Assembly: GCA_003971905.1 (NCBI GenBank)
Contig: RSEE01000044.1
Coordinates: 62,001-126,000 of the forward strand
DNA from: Moniliella sp. 'wahieum'
Lineage: Eukaryota; Basidiomycota; Moniliellomycetes; Moniliellales; Moniliellaceae
DNA length: 64,000 nucleotides
Reading direction: 5' to 3'
The translations under genes were made by a program, and so were the position numbers. Shown here piece by piece: positions 36,001-47,330 of this stretch (the stretch's first letter is position 1; every line of letters starts with the position of its first letter). Under the pieces are notes generated by a model. The model did not search any database. It was given only the letters and a program-made list of their open reading frames with translations, and was not told where the DNA came from.

Positions 36001-37465
36001 GACCGCTTCAGGACCCGAATCGGTCGAGTCGGGGCTGGAGAGAGCACACCACTCCTGCGTAGCAGCTGTAAAAGCATGCCAAGCTTCGTCCCGCTTGGCA
36101 CGGAGAGCAGCGTAGGTATCCTTGTCTTGCAGCTTGGCATCATCGCTGGGTTGAGGGGGGGAAAGCGGTAGGTAAACTGGGCTTGCCCTCCGGGCAAGCT
36201 AGCCAAAAAGCGCTCACGTGGGACAACATGGGCGGCCTCGGAAGCACTTTTGATGAACTGTACCTTGGATCGTACGACAGGATCGAGCATCGGGGCTAGC
36301 CCCCGCCAAAACCCATTGAACAACCATGGCGCGTTGAGAATGTAGAGCGTTCCTAAACTCTCAGGGTAGTACTTTTCCAGCATGGACAAGACGTACAGTA
36401 TCATTTGCCAATCCACGTTCCTTTGTATAAGGAAAAAAAAAACGATTAGTATGCAAGATAGCTCACCTTCCACCTCTCGCCCGGATAAATTCACTTACTT
36501 CATACCAAAGCCCTCGACATTGCATATCATCGACACCTTGTCGGCAGGGGCATCATAAGTAATCGGCAAGTCTCAACGGCGTACTGAATATACTTTTGCA
36601 TCGTTTCTTCTGGGTGGTCATTGGCAATATGTTTCTTGACGTGTACATATGTGACAGGTTGTTCGGTCGAGGTAGCACCGTACGCAAATGCCTTGCCTGA
36701 TGCGCCTTGCTCGGCAAGGTTGAGGCCTGGAACAGAGTTGCCTGCGCCGCCGGGGAATCAGGCCCTGCAGAGTGGGTGTGAGCGATGCATGCTTACAACA
36801 GTCGCGCTCCAGCAGAGGATGGGAACACGTACCTCGATGTCACTGTCGAGGCGCCACTTGAGCGTGGCGGCAAACATATTAAGGGCGGCAGAGAGTTGCC
36901 ATTTGCGTGCGCGGAGGAAGCGGCAAAACAGGCCATCCGGGTCCTCCATCTTTGCCATATCCCACAGGCCTTCCTCCAACTGCGTGGGTGAGTAGGTATC
37001 AAGCAGCTCTTGGATCGATTTGTTTCCCGCCTGGGCTGCGTCGGCGGGGGGGGCAGGACTAGAGGCAAGGGTGGGTAAAGGTGTAGTGGGCGTGAGGGGG
37101 GAGGGAGGTGCAGAGTGCGAGCTGCGCGATATCCAGCAGTTCCATGCCCTCCACATATCGCAGAGCATGGCCAGCTGGCTTGGGCTCAGGTTGCCTGGAG
37201 GTGGGACGGGGGAGTCAGCGAGCGTGCCCGTTGGGGGCTTCTAGGCTCCCTCAGCGCGCGGGTTGCCGGAGCACAGATACGCACCGGGATGGCCAGGCTC
37301 TGGGGCCGGGGTGAGGTTAGGAATCTCGATGGGGGCATGACTGCGGGCAGCAGACGGTGCGCAGGGGACACGCAGGGGACACGCAGACGTGGCAGGCAGG
37401 CACAGCCAGGCGATGGCGATGGTGGCGATGGCGTTGGGGTTGGGGTGGGGGGAGGTGGAGCTCAT
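33059..37465 (-). CDS. Tandem double CRAL-TRIO (Sec14-like) domain protein
   Basis: Lipid-transfer-type protein with two full Sec14 units in one reading frame. Start ATG 37465; exon 1 ends LTPAPEPGHPG, and the intron ends with CTCCAG at about 37197. Unit 1: DPDGLFCRFLRARKWQ (about 36910), YVHVKKHIAN, NVEGFGM, YYPESLGTLYILNAPWLF and LDPVVRSKV. Then GRSSC (about 35820) and DWITLYG (about 35700), a conserved C-terminal module. The linker (about 35100-35690) has no stop and leads into unit 2: NPDSLILRFLRARKWV (about 35030), FVDMAGFSL, YPECLGKLFVHNASWLFQG, LDPVVRSKV, and again GRSSC (about 34025) and DWLTLYGD (about 33905). The tail is Ser/Pro-rich to 33059. Introns: about 36740-36825, about 36430-36490, 34596-34662. 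A few frame slips; the joint between units is intact. Confidence 0.8.
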
Positions 37466-37655
37466 CCACTTTTTTGGTCCGCGGCCTGGGGAATGTGGCT
37501 GGGCCTTACGTCATGCCATGCGCCGCGCGCCACCCCAACGCAGGCACGCCTGGGCAGTTTGCGCGTCGCTGGCCGCTGCAGCGGGAGGCTCTCAGGTGCA
37601 CGTGGCACGACTCGCCCGCAAATGTTCACCCGGCGACCACGCTAGACGAACAGCC

Positions 37656-38153
37656 ATGGCCTCATCCGCAAGCGACCCTCCGCCACGCCACCGCCCCCAT
37701 CCGTCCACAATCCTCTCCGACATACCACGCCACCCACTCAGTCTGAGTTCGCCCCCACCCTCTCTGGCTGCGCTGCTGCCGAGCGAGGCACATACCCCAC
37801 CTGGATTGCCCGCACTACGCACGGCCCGTGTGCAGCGGACATTCACCCCGCGGAGACCTGGGAGCGACTCTTCGATTGTTTTCGGCCGAGCCCAACCCTA
37901 TCGCCATCGGGAAACGATCCACATCCAACCTGAGGCTCACAGGCCTGAGCGCCCCAATGCGGCCGAGGGTGCACCTCGCAATCCCCTCCCGCCCCAAGTT
38001 CCTTCAAAATCCATCACGTCCACCAAGCGCGGAGAATCCCCCATCCTGCATCCTCCCAAATCCCAACTCATCTATCCTTCCGCTCAAAACACTACCTATC
38101 TATATCGTGCTCCTTGCAGCCCCTGTGACCGCGGTTGTGGACGTATAGCTTGA
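37656..38153 (+). CDS. Hypothetical protein, divergent from the Sec14 gene
   Basis: A 165-codon open frame with ATG 37656 in good context (GCCATGGCC). It is rich in Pro, Ser and Arg and contains RTFTPRRPGSDSSIVFG. No domain recognised. It starts 190 bases from the divergent Sec14-like gene, so the two would share a promoter region. It may continue in another frame, given the frequent indels here, or be spurious. Confidence 0.4.
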   Translation: MASSASDPPPRHRPHPSTILSDIPRHPLSLSSPPPSLAALLPSEAHTPPGLPALRTARVQRTFTPRRPGSDSSIVFGRAQPYRHRETIHIQPEAHRPERPNAAEGAPRNPLPPQVPSKSITSTKRGESPILHPPKSQLIYPSAQNTTYLYRAPCSPCDRGCGRIA

Positions 38154-38382
38154 TCCCGAGGCCAGATATCCTGTACCATCGAGATCGCATCTACCGATGC
38201 TCAACCGTCTTTGATCCTTATGATGCCAATCCAACGAGCAAGCCCACCACAAAAGTCGCAAATGTAGCAGGCACTCTACTAAAGAGAAGCACTTGTCGGG
38301 GAACTGGTCCATGCGGACAAAAAGACGTGAAATTGGTGGGTATATATGAGAGCCGGAACAAAAACGCACACGTGAGCCCGAC

Positions 38383-40222
38383 CTAGCTGTGTTGCAAAGC
38401 AGGTGAGGGGGCACGCGAACAGTCGGACGACGAGGCGGAATCGATGGCCGACGAGGAAGGAGGCAGGTCCTGGTCCTGGGCGGAGCTGGTGTGCATACTA
38501 CGCAGATGCGCCCTTGGATCCTTCGAGCCGGGATTGGTCCCGGCCGCAATGGCCGCCGCAGCGAGCGAGGCACGTCGACTGACCAACCCGGTGCTGGGCA
38601 CAGCTCCAGGAACGGGGGAGGTGGTAGAAGAAGAGTGGTGAGCTTGGGACAGCGGCGCCAGACCTGCTGGTAAGCCGGCCAAGATGCCACTTTTACCCGA
38701 CGACATGGACGACCGGGCTTCGCGTTGGCGCCGCGCCGCCGCTGCCGCCGCAGCAATTGAGCCACGTCGTTCCTTCGACCCAGACCCTGCCAGAGGAGAA
38801 GGAGAAGGCGCGGGCGAGCTGGCTCGGGAACGTGAGCATACGCCTGGGCGCCAAAGGAGGACCTCCGGCTCGGTGCCTCTCCCGGCACGGGCGAGGCACG
38901 GGGGGAGCTCGCTGACATGGAAGCTTGGCGGGCTTCACGTTGACGCCGAGCGGCAGCTGCGGCAGCGGCAATGGAGCCACGACGCTCCTTGGGCGCCGAG
39001 CCGGCATGCAGGGCGGACGAGGCTGGGTCGGAGGAGAAGGCGGAAGCCCCAAAAAAGATCGCCGGCCAGGTGCGTCACCAGGAGCAGGCGAGGCACGGGC
39101 CGACCCCACACTAGGAGATGGCGACATGGATGGCGACTGCATCATTGGGGTCAACCCCAGCCCCGACCCACCAAACCGGGTCCGAGCACGGCCAACGGAC
39201 CCAAACCTGCGCAACGTGGTAGGCCGTGCTTGTCCCGCAGCCGAGGAGGCGTGGGACGAAACGGATTCCGTATCGGACACCTCGTCCTCCGAAGGCGGAT
39301 ACGACCGGTTGGCAGCCACCCTCCGACGTGCCGACGATTTGGCTTGCATTTCTTCGGCACCCCTCCCGAATCGGAATTGGCCTGGGCCCATTTTGTGCAT
39401 GTAAAAGCACTCGTCTCCAAAGGGACAAAAGGGTCCGTGAGACGAACGAAGGGACTTGGCAAAGTACCGACATGGAATGCTTTTCTTGGGTGCCATCGCT
39501 GCATCAATCCGATCCATCTTGGCTTGTCCAACCAAGAAATCATGGGAGCCTACACAGATTAGGGACTGTGTCCGACATAGGGGACAGCACTTAAAGTTGC
39601 TCGTCAGCTCATCTTGGTCCGAGGTGGTGCCTTGCTGCCGCCATTGGCGGAGGCACGAGGCACAAAACGGATGGTCGCAATTCCTGAGCAGGCCATACAC
39701 TCGCGGAATATCCCCACAGATGGAACAGGCCGGCCGAGGGAGAGATGGGTCCGATGCTTGCTCGGGGGACGGATCTTCCAGAGGAGGCTCATGCTCAGGG
39801 CTCTGCTCCGAGCCGTTGGTAGAGTGTGTGGAACTGGAGCTGCTGCGACGTCGATGGCCAGACTCTGGACCATCGGGGGAGCGGGGAGGCGAGTTGGAGC
39901 GGTTTTGCGGGGCTCGGTGGAGGCGGCCTAGAGGACGAAAGCCCTCGGGATAAGCAACCGACGGCACCGTGCGCCGTCGGGGACCCAGGGGGCGGGGGAC
40001 CGACGTGTCCTGCGCGGGCTCATCGCCCTCGACAGAATGGACATCGCCGCTGGCAGAAGCTGGAACCTCATCCTGGGAAGCGCGGTCGTCGTTGTGGCTA
40101 TAATCGGGGCGGGCACTGGAGCTGCTGTCGGTGTGCACGAGCGGTGGCGACTGGGGCACGGCCGACTCGTTTGACGGTGTCATGGCAAGCATTGGAGGCA
40201 GTAGAGAGGCATGAGAAGGCAT
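38383..40222 (-). CDS. Makorin-like RING plus CCCH zinc-finger protein
   Basis: Probable E3 ubiquitin ligase with an RNA-binding-type CCCH finger. Start ATG 40222 (MPSHASLLPP). An acidic/Ser-rich N-terminus of about 150 residues comes first. The RING is CSICGDIPRVYGLLRNCDHPFC..C..W..CCPLCR (about 39560-39735). The CCCH finger is IPCRYF...CPFGDECFYMH (about 39400-39480), as in makorins, but the several CCCH fingers of animal makorins are absent. The reading frame is unbroken from the start through the fingers to about 38700, longer than most genes here. The C-terminal third is Ser/Pro/Ala-rich with a degenerate internal repeat (SPxPGxAP..RRSS..AAAA) of roughly 200 bases. The last part needs one or two frame slips to reach the stop at 38383. 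Confidence 0.8.
38550..39105 (-). repeat. Degenerate ~200-bp internal repeat in the makorin-like gene
   Basis: Three copies of a segment encoding SPxPGxAPxRRS are visible near 39057-39103, 38858-38905 and 38575-38620, with alanine runs (RRxSIAAAA) near 38980, 38750 and 38575. Spacing is about 200 and 270 bases. Confidence 0.55.
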
Positions 40223-41649
40223 GGCGGGCACTGCGCGAGAGAGAATGGGATGCTGCAGGAGGGGTGGTGGTGCAGGGAAGATGGCGTGTAGTAGGGCCCC
40301 ACGACAGCAACCTGGAGTTGGCCGCGCAGGGAGGTGCTGTCGGGTATGCTCGACCGCAATCATAACAAAGCGAAGAAATCCCAGAAGCAAAACTAGCAAT
40401 CAAATTGATCACCTCGCTCATCGATCACCGGTCACTGGCCGCGAGCGGAAGTTCGTCACCAAGCAAGTCACCATTTCACACGTACGTTCTAGCGGCCATC
40501 GCGCCCGCTCGTCGACCCTGCGCCTGGGAGGCCACTGGCCACTGGCAGCGCTCCAGCGCTCCAGCAGGCTCCAGCTCCAGTCTGCTCCTTTCCTTGGATC
40601 TAGATGCGAACCCCCTCGAGTCCCCCACCGCGACGGCAGCCACCAAGTCCTGGCCGAGCATCGAGAAGCGGGCACCGTGCTGGGTTGGTTTCGCCGTTCA
40701 AACCACAACCCCACGCAGTGCCCCTGCGCCGGAGCCTGCAGCGCGATGAGCTCCCGCACTGCGGGCGTATCCAGACACAGTCCCCTGAAACGCCGCTGAC
40801 TCCGACACTGGTGGCATGCTTGTGTTACATGCTACTGGCACGGGGCACACCACAGCCCCTTTACATTTCAGTTTACGTTTCACGCTTGGACAGAACAAAC
40901 GCCACGGCCGCAAGCACCCTCCTGCCCTCTCCTGCCCCCCTGCCCCCCCCTGTCCCCTGCTTGGAACTACTAGCCCCTTCGTTCATCGATCATCGGTCGT
41001 CATGCATCAAACTTCAAGTTTCCACCGCGTCATCATGTCAGATGTCGCGTGGTCACGTGCCGTAGACTGAGCCAGCGGTACCAGCCATAGGGGTTAGGTT
41101 GGTTAGGGTTTCTATTGTCGTTTCACATTTCAGATGCAGCCCGCTAGGTGAACGTAGAGTGGACACGTTGGCTTTGCGTTCGGGCCACCCTACATGGGCA
41201 AGGCCAGCGCAAGCGCCTAGGTTCGAGTGTGCGGCTCAAGCTGCTCAAGGCCTCCCTCTTGGAATTCAGCAACGGTGTCCTTACTTCAAGTCTTGAAGCT
41301 GGAGAGCTTGGGGAGACCAGTTTTCAGCACCCGTCCTGAACAAATTTTTGTCTCACTGCCACAAGACGTTGAACAAAACGTTTTGCACGAGGGCATCGGC
41401 GCTCCCGCTATTTTGCTATGCACACTGATGCGTATACTGTTTCCATAGCATTTTTCAAACGAGAATAGACCTGACAAAGGCTTCGTCTATCAGACTCTCT
41501 CATCGTGGCGCATTCTTACCAACGTGACATCGAAGAGGCTCTACTGTAGCAAGGTGCACTATGGACCCCATTTGGTGCATGCAGCATGTACAACGTTGCA
41601 CTTGTTTAGATATATCAACACATGATCAGCATGGATGAGTCCGCCTCAT
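40223..41649. other. Intergenic spacer with telomere-like string
   Basis: Upstream region of the makorin-like gene and 3' flank of the first ADH gene. It carries ATCGATCATCGG and ATGCATCAA (about 40983-41011) and a short TTAGGG-like tract at 41090-41110. No gene seen. Confidence 0.45.
41090..41110 (+). repeat. Short TTAGG(G)-like tract
   Basis: GGGTTAGGTTGGTTAGGG, three imperfect telomere-type units inside a spacer. Too short to claim a real interstitial telomere. Confidence 0.35.
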
Positions 41650-42813
41650 TTACTTGTCAACGTCCAGCACGATACGGCCGGCAAGCTTGCCATGGTGCAT
41701 GTCGTCGTACACCGAGTTGAGCTCCGAGAGGCCCTTGAGCTGGTAGATCACCTTGACCTTGCCGCGCTCGGCAAGGGCGAGCGACTCGATGGCGTCCTGC
41801 CGGTTGCCGACAATGGAGCCAACAATCGTCTTGGCGGTGACGGTCGTGTCGAACACGTCGGCCTTGATCACCGTACCGGGAGGCATGCCGACAGTAACGA
41901 GGTGCCGCGCGGGCGAATGTAAGCCAGGCCCTGGGTGTAGGCCGAGTCACTGGCAGCAGCGACAACGGCCGCATGCGCACCAAGCCCATCCGTCAGCGCC
42001 TTGACGTCGGCCACAATATCCTTCGACTCCTTAAAGTCAATCCAGGCGTCGGCACCCAGCTTCTCGCACAGTGCCTTCTTCTCAGCACCCGTGTCGATGG
42101 CGATGACGCGGTAGCCAAAGGCAGCAGCGTACTGCACACCCAAGTGGCCCAGACCGCCGCCAGCACCGGGCAGGACAACCCACTGACCAGGCTCGAGCTT
42201 GGCCTCCTTCAGGGCACGGTAGATGGTGACACCTGCGCACAGGATCGGCGCAGCGTCGACAAGAGCCAGACCGTCCGGAATCTTGGTCACATACTTGGCC
42301 GTCGAGACAACGTACTGCTGGAACGTGCCGTCGACCGTGTATCCCGAGTTCTGCAGGTGGATGCAGTTGGACTCGTAGCCAACGCGGCAGTAGTCGCAGT
42401 TAAGGCAAGCATCCGCTACCCACTTGATGCCCACGCGGTCGCCCTTCTTGACCCATTGGTCCGAACCAGTACCGAGCTTGACAACCACACCCGCACCCTC
42501 GTGGCCTCCGACCAGGGGCTCGCCCGTCGCCTCCACCTTGGTCGCCAAGGGCCAGTCGCCAAGCATGGCGTGCAGGTCACTGTACAATAAGGGTCAGCCA
42601 CTCATGCTGCCGAAATATCGAGAACGGCAAGAAGGAAACATACGTGTGGCAGACGCCCGAGTAGGTAATGCGCACCAGCACCTCACCCTCCTTGAGCTGG
42701 ATGGCCGAAGGGTCGTACTTGACAAACTCAATGGGCCCACCCTTCTTGGTGAAGACAGCCTTGGTGGCAGCCTGGGGCACGTCGAGCTGCGTCTCGCGAA
42801 TGTCAGCGGTCAT
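41650..42813 (-). CDS. Zinc alcohol dehydrogenase, copy 1
   Basis: NAD(P)-dependent medium-chain zinc alcohol dehydrogenase of the yeast ADH1 type, interconverting ethanol and acetaldehyde in the cytosol. Start ATG 42813 (MTADIRETQLDVP). Catalytic zinc ligands: GVCHTDLH and GGHEGAG. Structural zinc: CLNCDYCRVGYESNC. Nucleotide-binding motif: [11 protein letters not shown]-terminus: [12 protein letters not shown]. One intron, 42580-42643, falls inside CHT-D. One base appears missing near 41905 (RGTLVTVGMPP), splitting the frame. Otherwise full length, about 350 residues. A TATAAAAG lies about 95 bases upstream of the ATG. It is divergent from the second copy at 45611. Confidence 0.95.
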
Positions 42814-42901
42814 GGTGGCAGCGGAAGATGAAGGTAGTAGTGGTGGGGGTGGAGGGGGGGGTGGGGATGATGGGAGCAAGTCGAACGACATCTTTCGGCC
42901 G

Positions 42902-42909
42902 CTTTTATA
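42902..42909 (-). promoter_or_regulatory. TATA box of ADH copy 1
   Basis: TATAAAAG on the minus strand about 90-95 bases before the ATG at 42813. Confidence 0.6.
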
Positions 42910-44099
42910 CCCAGGGGCCTACGCCACAGGCGCACGCCCTGCGCCTACTACTGTGTGGGGAGAGAGCGAACCCCTTTCGACGATAGCAATCTCCCCATGG
43001 CTGGGCCCGTGCTGCCCGATGCTCTCTCTGGGCCAGTCATCAGGTCATATAACCTGCATCATGCTCCCAGGGTTCAGCCGGAACAGTCAGTTAACCGCAG
43101 CGTGCCATTAGATGGCAACAAGAAACAGGGTAGAAGGCGCAGGCCCAGTCTCCGAGGCACAAGAGGCTGTGGCTTTTGGAACACGTTTTCGTATTACTCG
43201 ACGATCAATAACGTACGTTCGGTTGAACGTTCAGACGTTCAGGTCAGGTACAGCTGGTACAGCCCGAGACTGTGCTGTTCGAATTGGGCACTGGGCCACC
43301 TTGAGCTTGATCCCTCGCCAAGTGGAGGTCACCCACTTATCGGCAGCGGATGGGACAGATCCATGCAGCGCGCTCCTACTTGGAGAAGGAAGAAGCACGA
43401 CACAGTCTTGTATACTATGCGCACACACCCACCTACGCCGGAGCGGGGGCTTGCGGCGGGCGCGGGGCGGTTGGGTGTGCCGCGAACGCTGCTGGGCCTT
43501 GGGTGGTCATTAACATGAATCATTCCCATTATGCCGATCGCACCCCCATCCCACCGGCTTCAAGCATTCTGTGGTTGTGTGGTGGAGGCTGGTGCCGCCG
43601 GAACCCCACGCAGTTACGGAGGCCGTGTAACAATGCGTGCGGGGTACGACACGCTGTGTAGAGCCGAATTGCCGTCGGATCCCACGCGGGGTGGAGAGAG
43701 GCTCATGCTAATCCTTGGGGACAAAGGGAGACGCCCAAAAACGGTGGGATCCGCGGCCCCGGGGTGGCCCAACGAGCGGTACCCTGCAACATGTAAGGCC
43801 CACGGGGCAGCGCGACAGTTGATCCGGACGAGCTGCGCTGGGTGGGCGCCAGGGGCACACGGGCAGTGGAGGCAGCAACGGGCCCCACACGCCGGCTAGC
43901 GACCAGCGACCAGACACAGGAGAGCTGGTCCAGTCACTACTAGCCCACGTCAGCCAGGGCGTGCCAGGCTATGGCGCCGCCGCTAGAGGGCCATGTGCCG
44001 TGTCATAATGCTAGAGCTGCGGACACTTGCGGGGTCCCGGCTGGGGCACACTGCCTCTGCGCCGGTGCGGCGTTAGTGCAACAAGCGACGCATCCAGCC

Positions 44100-44165
44100 C
44101 TGAGCCGCGGTTCTGAGCTCTCTCTGAGCTCTGGGATCTGAGCCTCTGAGCTGCGCTGCTGCGCC
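44100..44165. repeat. CTGAG-rich tract
   Basis: Repeated CTGAG/GAGCTC words (CTGAGCCGCGG, CTGAGCTCT, CTGAGCCTCTGAGC). A similar tract occurs at 54360-54590, with shorter ones near 1572-1610 and 44950-44990. Confidence 0.5.
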
Positions 44166-44197
44166 TCAGCTCGGCGCGTTGCGGGCAGGCGACAGCA

Positions 44198-44224
44198 ATC
44201 ATCGTCATCGTCATCGATCATCGA
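44198..44224. repeat. ATCATCGTCATCGATCATCG tract
   Basis: Copy of the dispersed ATCG/GATC word, between genes. Confidence 0.6.
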
Positions 44225-45522
44225 GCAGGCATCATCCATCCTCTCCTCTTCTGATGCACGTGCTGATTGGCTGGCCTCAGTTGAAATGTTGAGGTGCTTG
44301 GTGTTGAACGTTTGAACGTTACGTCAAACCGTCCCGGCTAGTTCCGCCCCGAGTCGTTACCTGTCAGATGGGTTCACTCCTTTCTTCCCTCCCTCCACCC
44401 ATCTGTCTTCACCTTCTGTCTGCGTCTGCATCCCCACAGAACGTTGACCGATGAAGCTTGAAGTTCGATGTTGAACGTTCCTTCAGTACTCAGTTGAACC
44501 CAAGTTGACGATTACAAGCTGTAAGGACTGAGCTGCACACACGCGTGGGTCGTCAGTAATAGCCTTGCACCAGGCGGCTCCGTTCGCCACAGTTCCGCAG
44601 CCCCCCCCTTGTTGGGGCTATCCGTCCATTTCCATAATCAATGGCACTTTCACCACGTCTATACCCACGTGATCCTCCCTGCAAGATCCCACCAAGCACC
44701 ACAGACGAAGAGTTATGAGAAGGTGATGCTGCTTGTTTCAAAGTCTTTCTTTACCTCAGCTTCTTTTTGGCTTCCAAGTGGTCCTGGTGTGGTGAATTTC
44801 GGCATATACCAATATCATCTTCGTTTTGTTTCCTCCTTCATTTACTCGAAAGTTAATGACTGCCCATCCCATCATCTCATCCTTCTAGATCCATTTTCTG
44901 GGGTCAGGGCGTTGTCGACCCACTCAGCTAGGTCCAAGCATTTGAGTGCTCAGTCGCTGAGCGCTGACGGCTGACAACACGCTGACGGCTCTGGCTAAAA
45001 GTCTCGTCAGTGCGCTCTCTCAGCACGGCGTTTCCCTCTACCTGTATCCGGATGTCAATCGTTCTGGTTGTATAACTACACTCCATAGTTTCTGTCATTG
45101 ATATAAGCCGCAGCGAGCCCACCACAGCTTCTTCATCGTCATGGGGCACGGTTGCTTGCAGCAAACTATTAATACATCTGTGTTGGTGTTGCGTTTTGCT
45201 TCCCTACGTACTGGCGTCATATACGAGCCTTCTTCTATGACTGTGTCCTGCGCGGCCGAGGTGCATGTGGCATGATATGATTTCTTCCTCAGCAGCTGAG
45301 AGCTTTGGCTCAGCAGTTCCTAAGTCTGTTCCTGTGGTTTCGTGCATGTGCTGAGAGCGCTGAGAACCCGAACAGCAGCTGCTGTCACTGCGCTGCTGGT
45401 GTCGTGCGCACAAACCAGCAAAGGAAGTGCGATCCAATGGCTATAGCTCCCCCTGTGTCTATGCCCGGCATCAGAATCCGTGCACGCCTCTCGTCAGATA
45501 CGCCTTTCCCCCTTGATACGAA

Positions 45523-45530
45523 TATAAATA
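45523..45530 (+). promoter_or_regulatory. TATA box of ADH copy 2
   Basis: TATAAATA about 85 bases before the ATG at 45611, followed by a pyrimidine-rich leader. Confidence 0.65.
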
Positions 45531-45610
45531 GCCCTACACACGCCTCCCCTCACGACGACCCACCATCAGCTCCATCTCTCCCACCTTTTACCTCCTCTTT
45601 ATTGCACATC

Positions 45611-46776
45611 ATGACCGACGTCCGTGAACAGCAACTGGACGTGCCCAACACAGCCGTCAAAGCCATCTTTGACAAGATCGGTGGCCCAATCAAGTTTGTC
45701 AAGTACGACCCCAACAAGGTTGAGCTCAAGCCTGGCGAAGTCCTCGTCCGCATCACCTACACTGGTGTCTGTCACACGTATGTTGCCCTCCTCTTCACCA
45801 CACCCGCTGTTGTGCATGGTTTAAACAGGACAACTGACATGTAGACAGCGATCTGCACGCTCTCTGGGCGACTGGCCTCTCCCCACCAAACTTGAAACGA
45901 CGGGGGAACCGCTTGTGGGAGGACACGAGGGTGCTGGTGTGGTGGTCAAGCTTGGCACCGGTTCGGATGAATGGGTGTCCAAGGGCGAACGTGTGGGCAT
46001 CAAATGGGTCGCATCCGCCTGCCTCAACTGCGAGTACTGTCGCCTGGGCTTTGAGCCCAACTGTGTCCATCTCCAGAACTCGGGGTACCATGTTGATGGT
46101 ACCTTCCAGCAATACGTCGTGGCCCCTGCCAAATACGTCACGCCCATCCCTGATGACCTGCCGCTGGTTGATGCCGCCCCGATCTTGTGCGCCGGTGTGA
46201 CGACTTACCGTGCGCTCAAGGAGGCCAACCTGAACGTTGGCGACTGGGTTGTCATCCCTGGTGCCGGTGGTGGCCTGGGCCATTTGGGCGTGCAGTTTGC
46301 TGTGGCGATGGGATACCGTGTGATTGGCATCGACACTGGCGCCGAAAAGAAGGCGCTGGTGAGCAAATGGGTGCGGATGCCTGGCTCGACTTTAAAGAAT
46401 CCAAGGACACTGTGAGTGACATCAAGTCTTTGACTGGCGGTCTGGGTGCTCATGCGGCCGTTGTGGCAGCTGCAGCCGAAGCGGCTTACACCAAGGTCTC
46501 GCCTACATCCGTCCGCGCGGCACCCTCGTGGCTGTCGGCATGCCTCCTGGCACCTTTATCAAAGCTGATGTCTTCGACACCACCGTCACTGCCAAACGCA
46601 TCGTTGGTTCCATTGTGGGCAACCGCCAGGACGCAATTGAAGCCCTTCGCCTCGCCGAGCGGGGCAAGGTCAAGGTCATTTACCACATGCGTGGTCTTTC
46701 TCAGCTCAACGAGGTATACAAGGAGATGCACCAAGGCAAGCTGGCTGGTCGCATCGTGCTTGATGTGGACAAGTAA
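45611..46776 (+). CDS. Zinc alcohol dehydrogenase, copy 2
   Basis: Close paralogue of the gene at 41650-42813, with the same domain order. Start ATG 45611 ([13 protein letters not shown]). GVCHT-DLH and GGHEGAG bind catalytic zinc, [15 protein letters not shown] binds structural zinc, [10 protein letters not shown] binds the nucleotide, and the tail [12 protein letters not shown] is identical. The intron (45778-45848) interrupts the same codon as in copy 1, so both derive from one intron-bearing ancestor. Three one-base losses split the frame (in DLHALLGDW, SKLGADAW and YTQGLAY), each next to a short homopolymer. It is tail-to-tail with the metallo-hydrolase gene. Confidence 0.95.
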
Positions 46777-47330
46777 ATCTTTTGTGCCCTGGCTGGGTTT
46801 CTTGCTTCTACACTATATGACCGTACAACGTTTCTACACGCCCCACCATCGCTGTGTACTAAGCCAATGAAGAAACCAAGGGGGAAATGTGATACTTTAT
46901 GACTTGTGCTTGGATACGCGTATATAGCCACCCGTACAGAAGTAGCAGCATTATGTGGTTTGAGCAGTTAGCTGGGACATGTTCCTTTTCCTGGAACTCG
47001 GGTCTACAGGGTGATCAAAATCATTTGGCTCTGGGCGGCAAGGCGGTTCATTCTCTTTTCAAGGACCAAGTCCTCTTGCACATTCGCTGTCGCTGCTTCG
47101 AAGTCATTGTAGCACCTGTTCTACGATCCGTCTCGTTCAGGGCGATTGCGAGCCCGCCCATGCATATGGCACTTCTTGTTAGGAAATGGACAGTGTGCGG
47201 TTCATCACTGGGGCCAGTCTAGCTTATTTGAGCAACATGACCCTGCCTAATCCTGTCTATGGAGTCTATTAGCCTAAGAATGCAAAGAAGATGGTTAAAG
47301 GGTCAAAACAAAAGCGATCCATGCCCACTG
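46777..47330. other. Spacer between convergent genes
   Basis: 3' flanks of ADH copy 2 and the metallo-hydrolase. Nothing recognisable. Confidence 0.5.

Larger units (their letters stand above)
42910..45520. other. Shared upstream region of the divergent ADH genes
   Basis: About 2.6 kb without a convincing gene. AACGTT-rich stretches at 43211-43245 and 44301-44325, a CTGAG-rich tract at 44100-44165, and ATCATCGTCATCG at 44198-44224. Confidence 0.45.

Noticed and set aside
41973-42590. 205-codon + strand frame opposite ADH copy 1
   Set aside because: Antisense shadow of a clear alcohol dehydrogenase.
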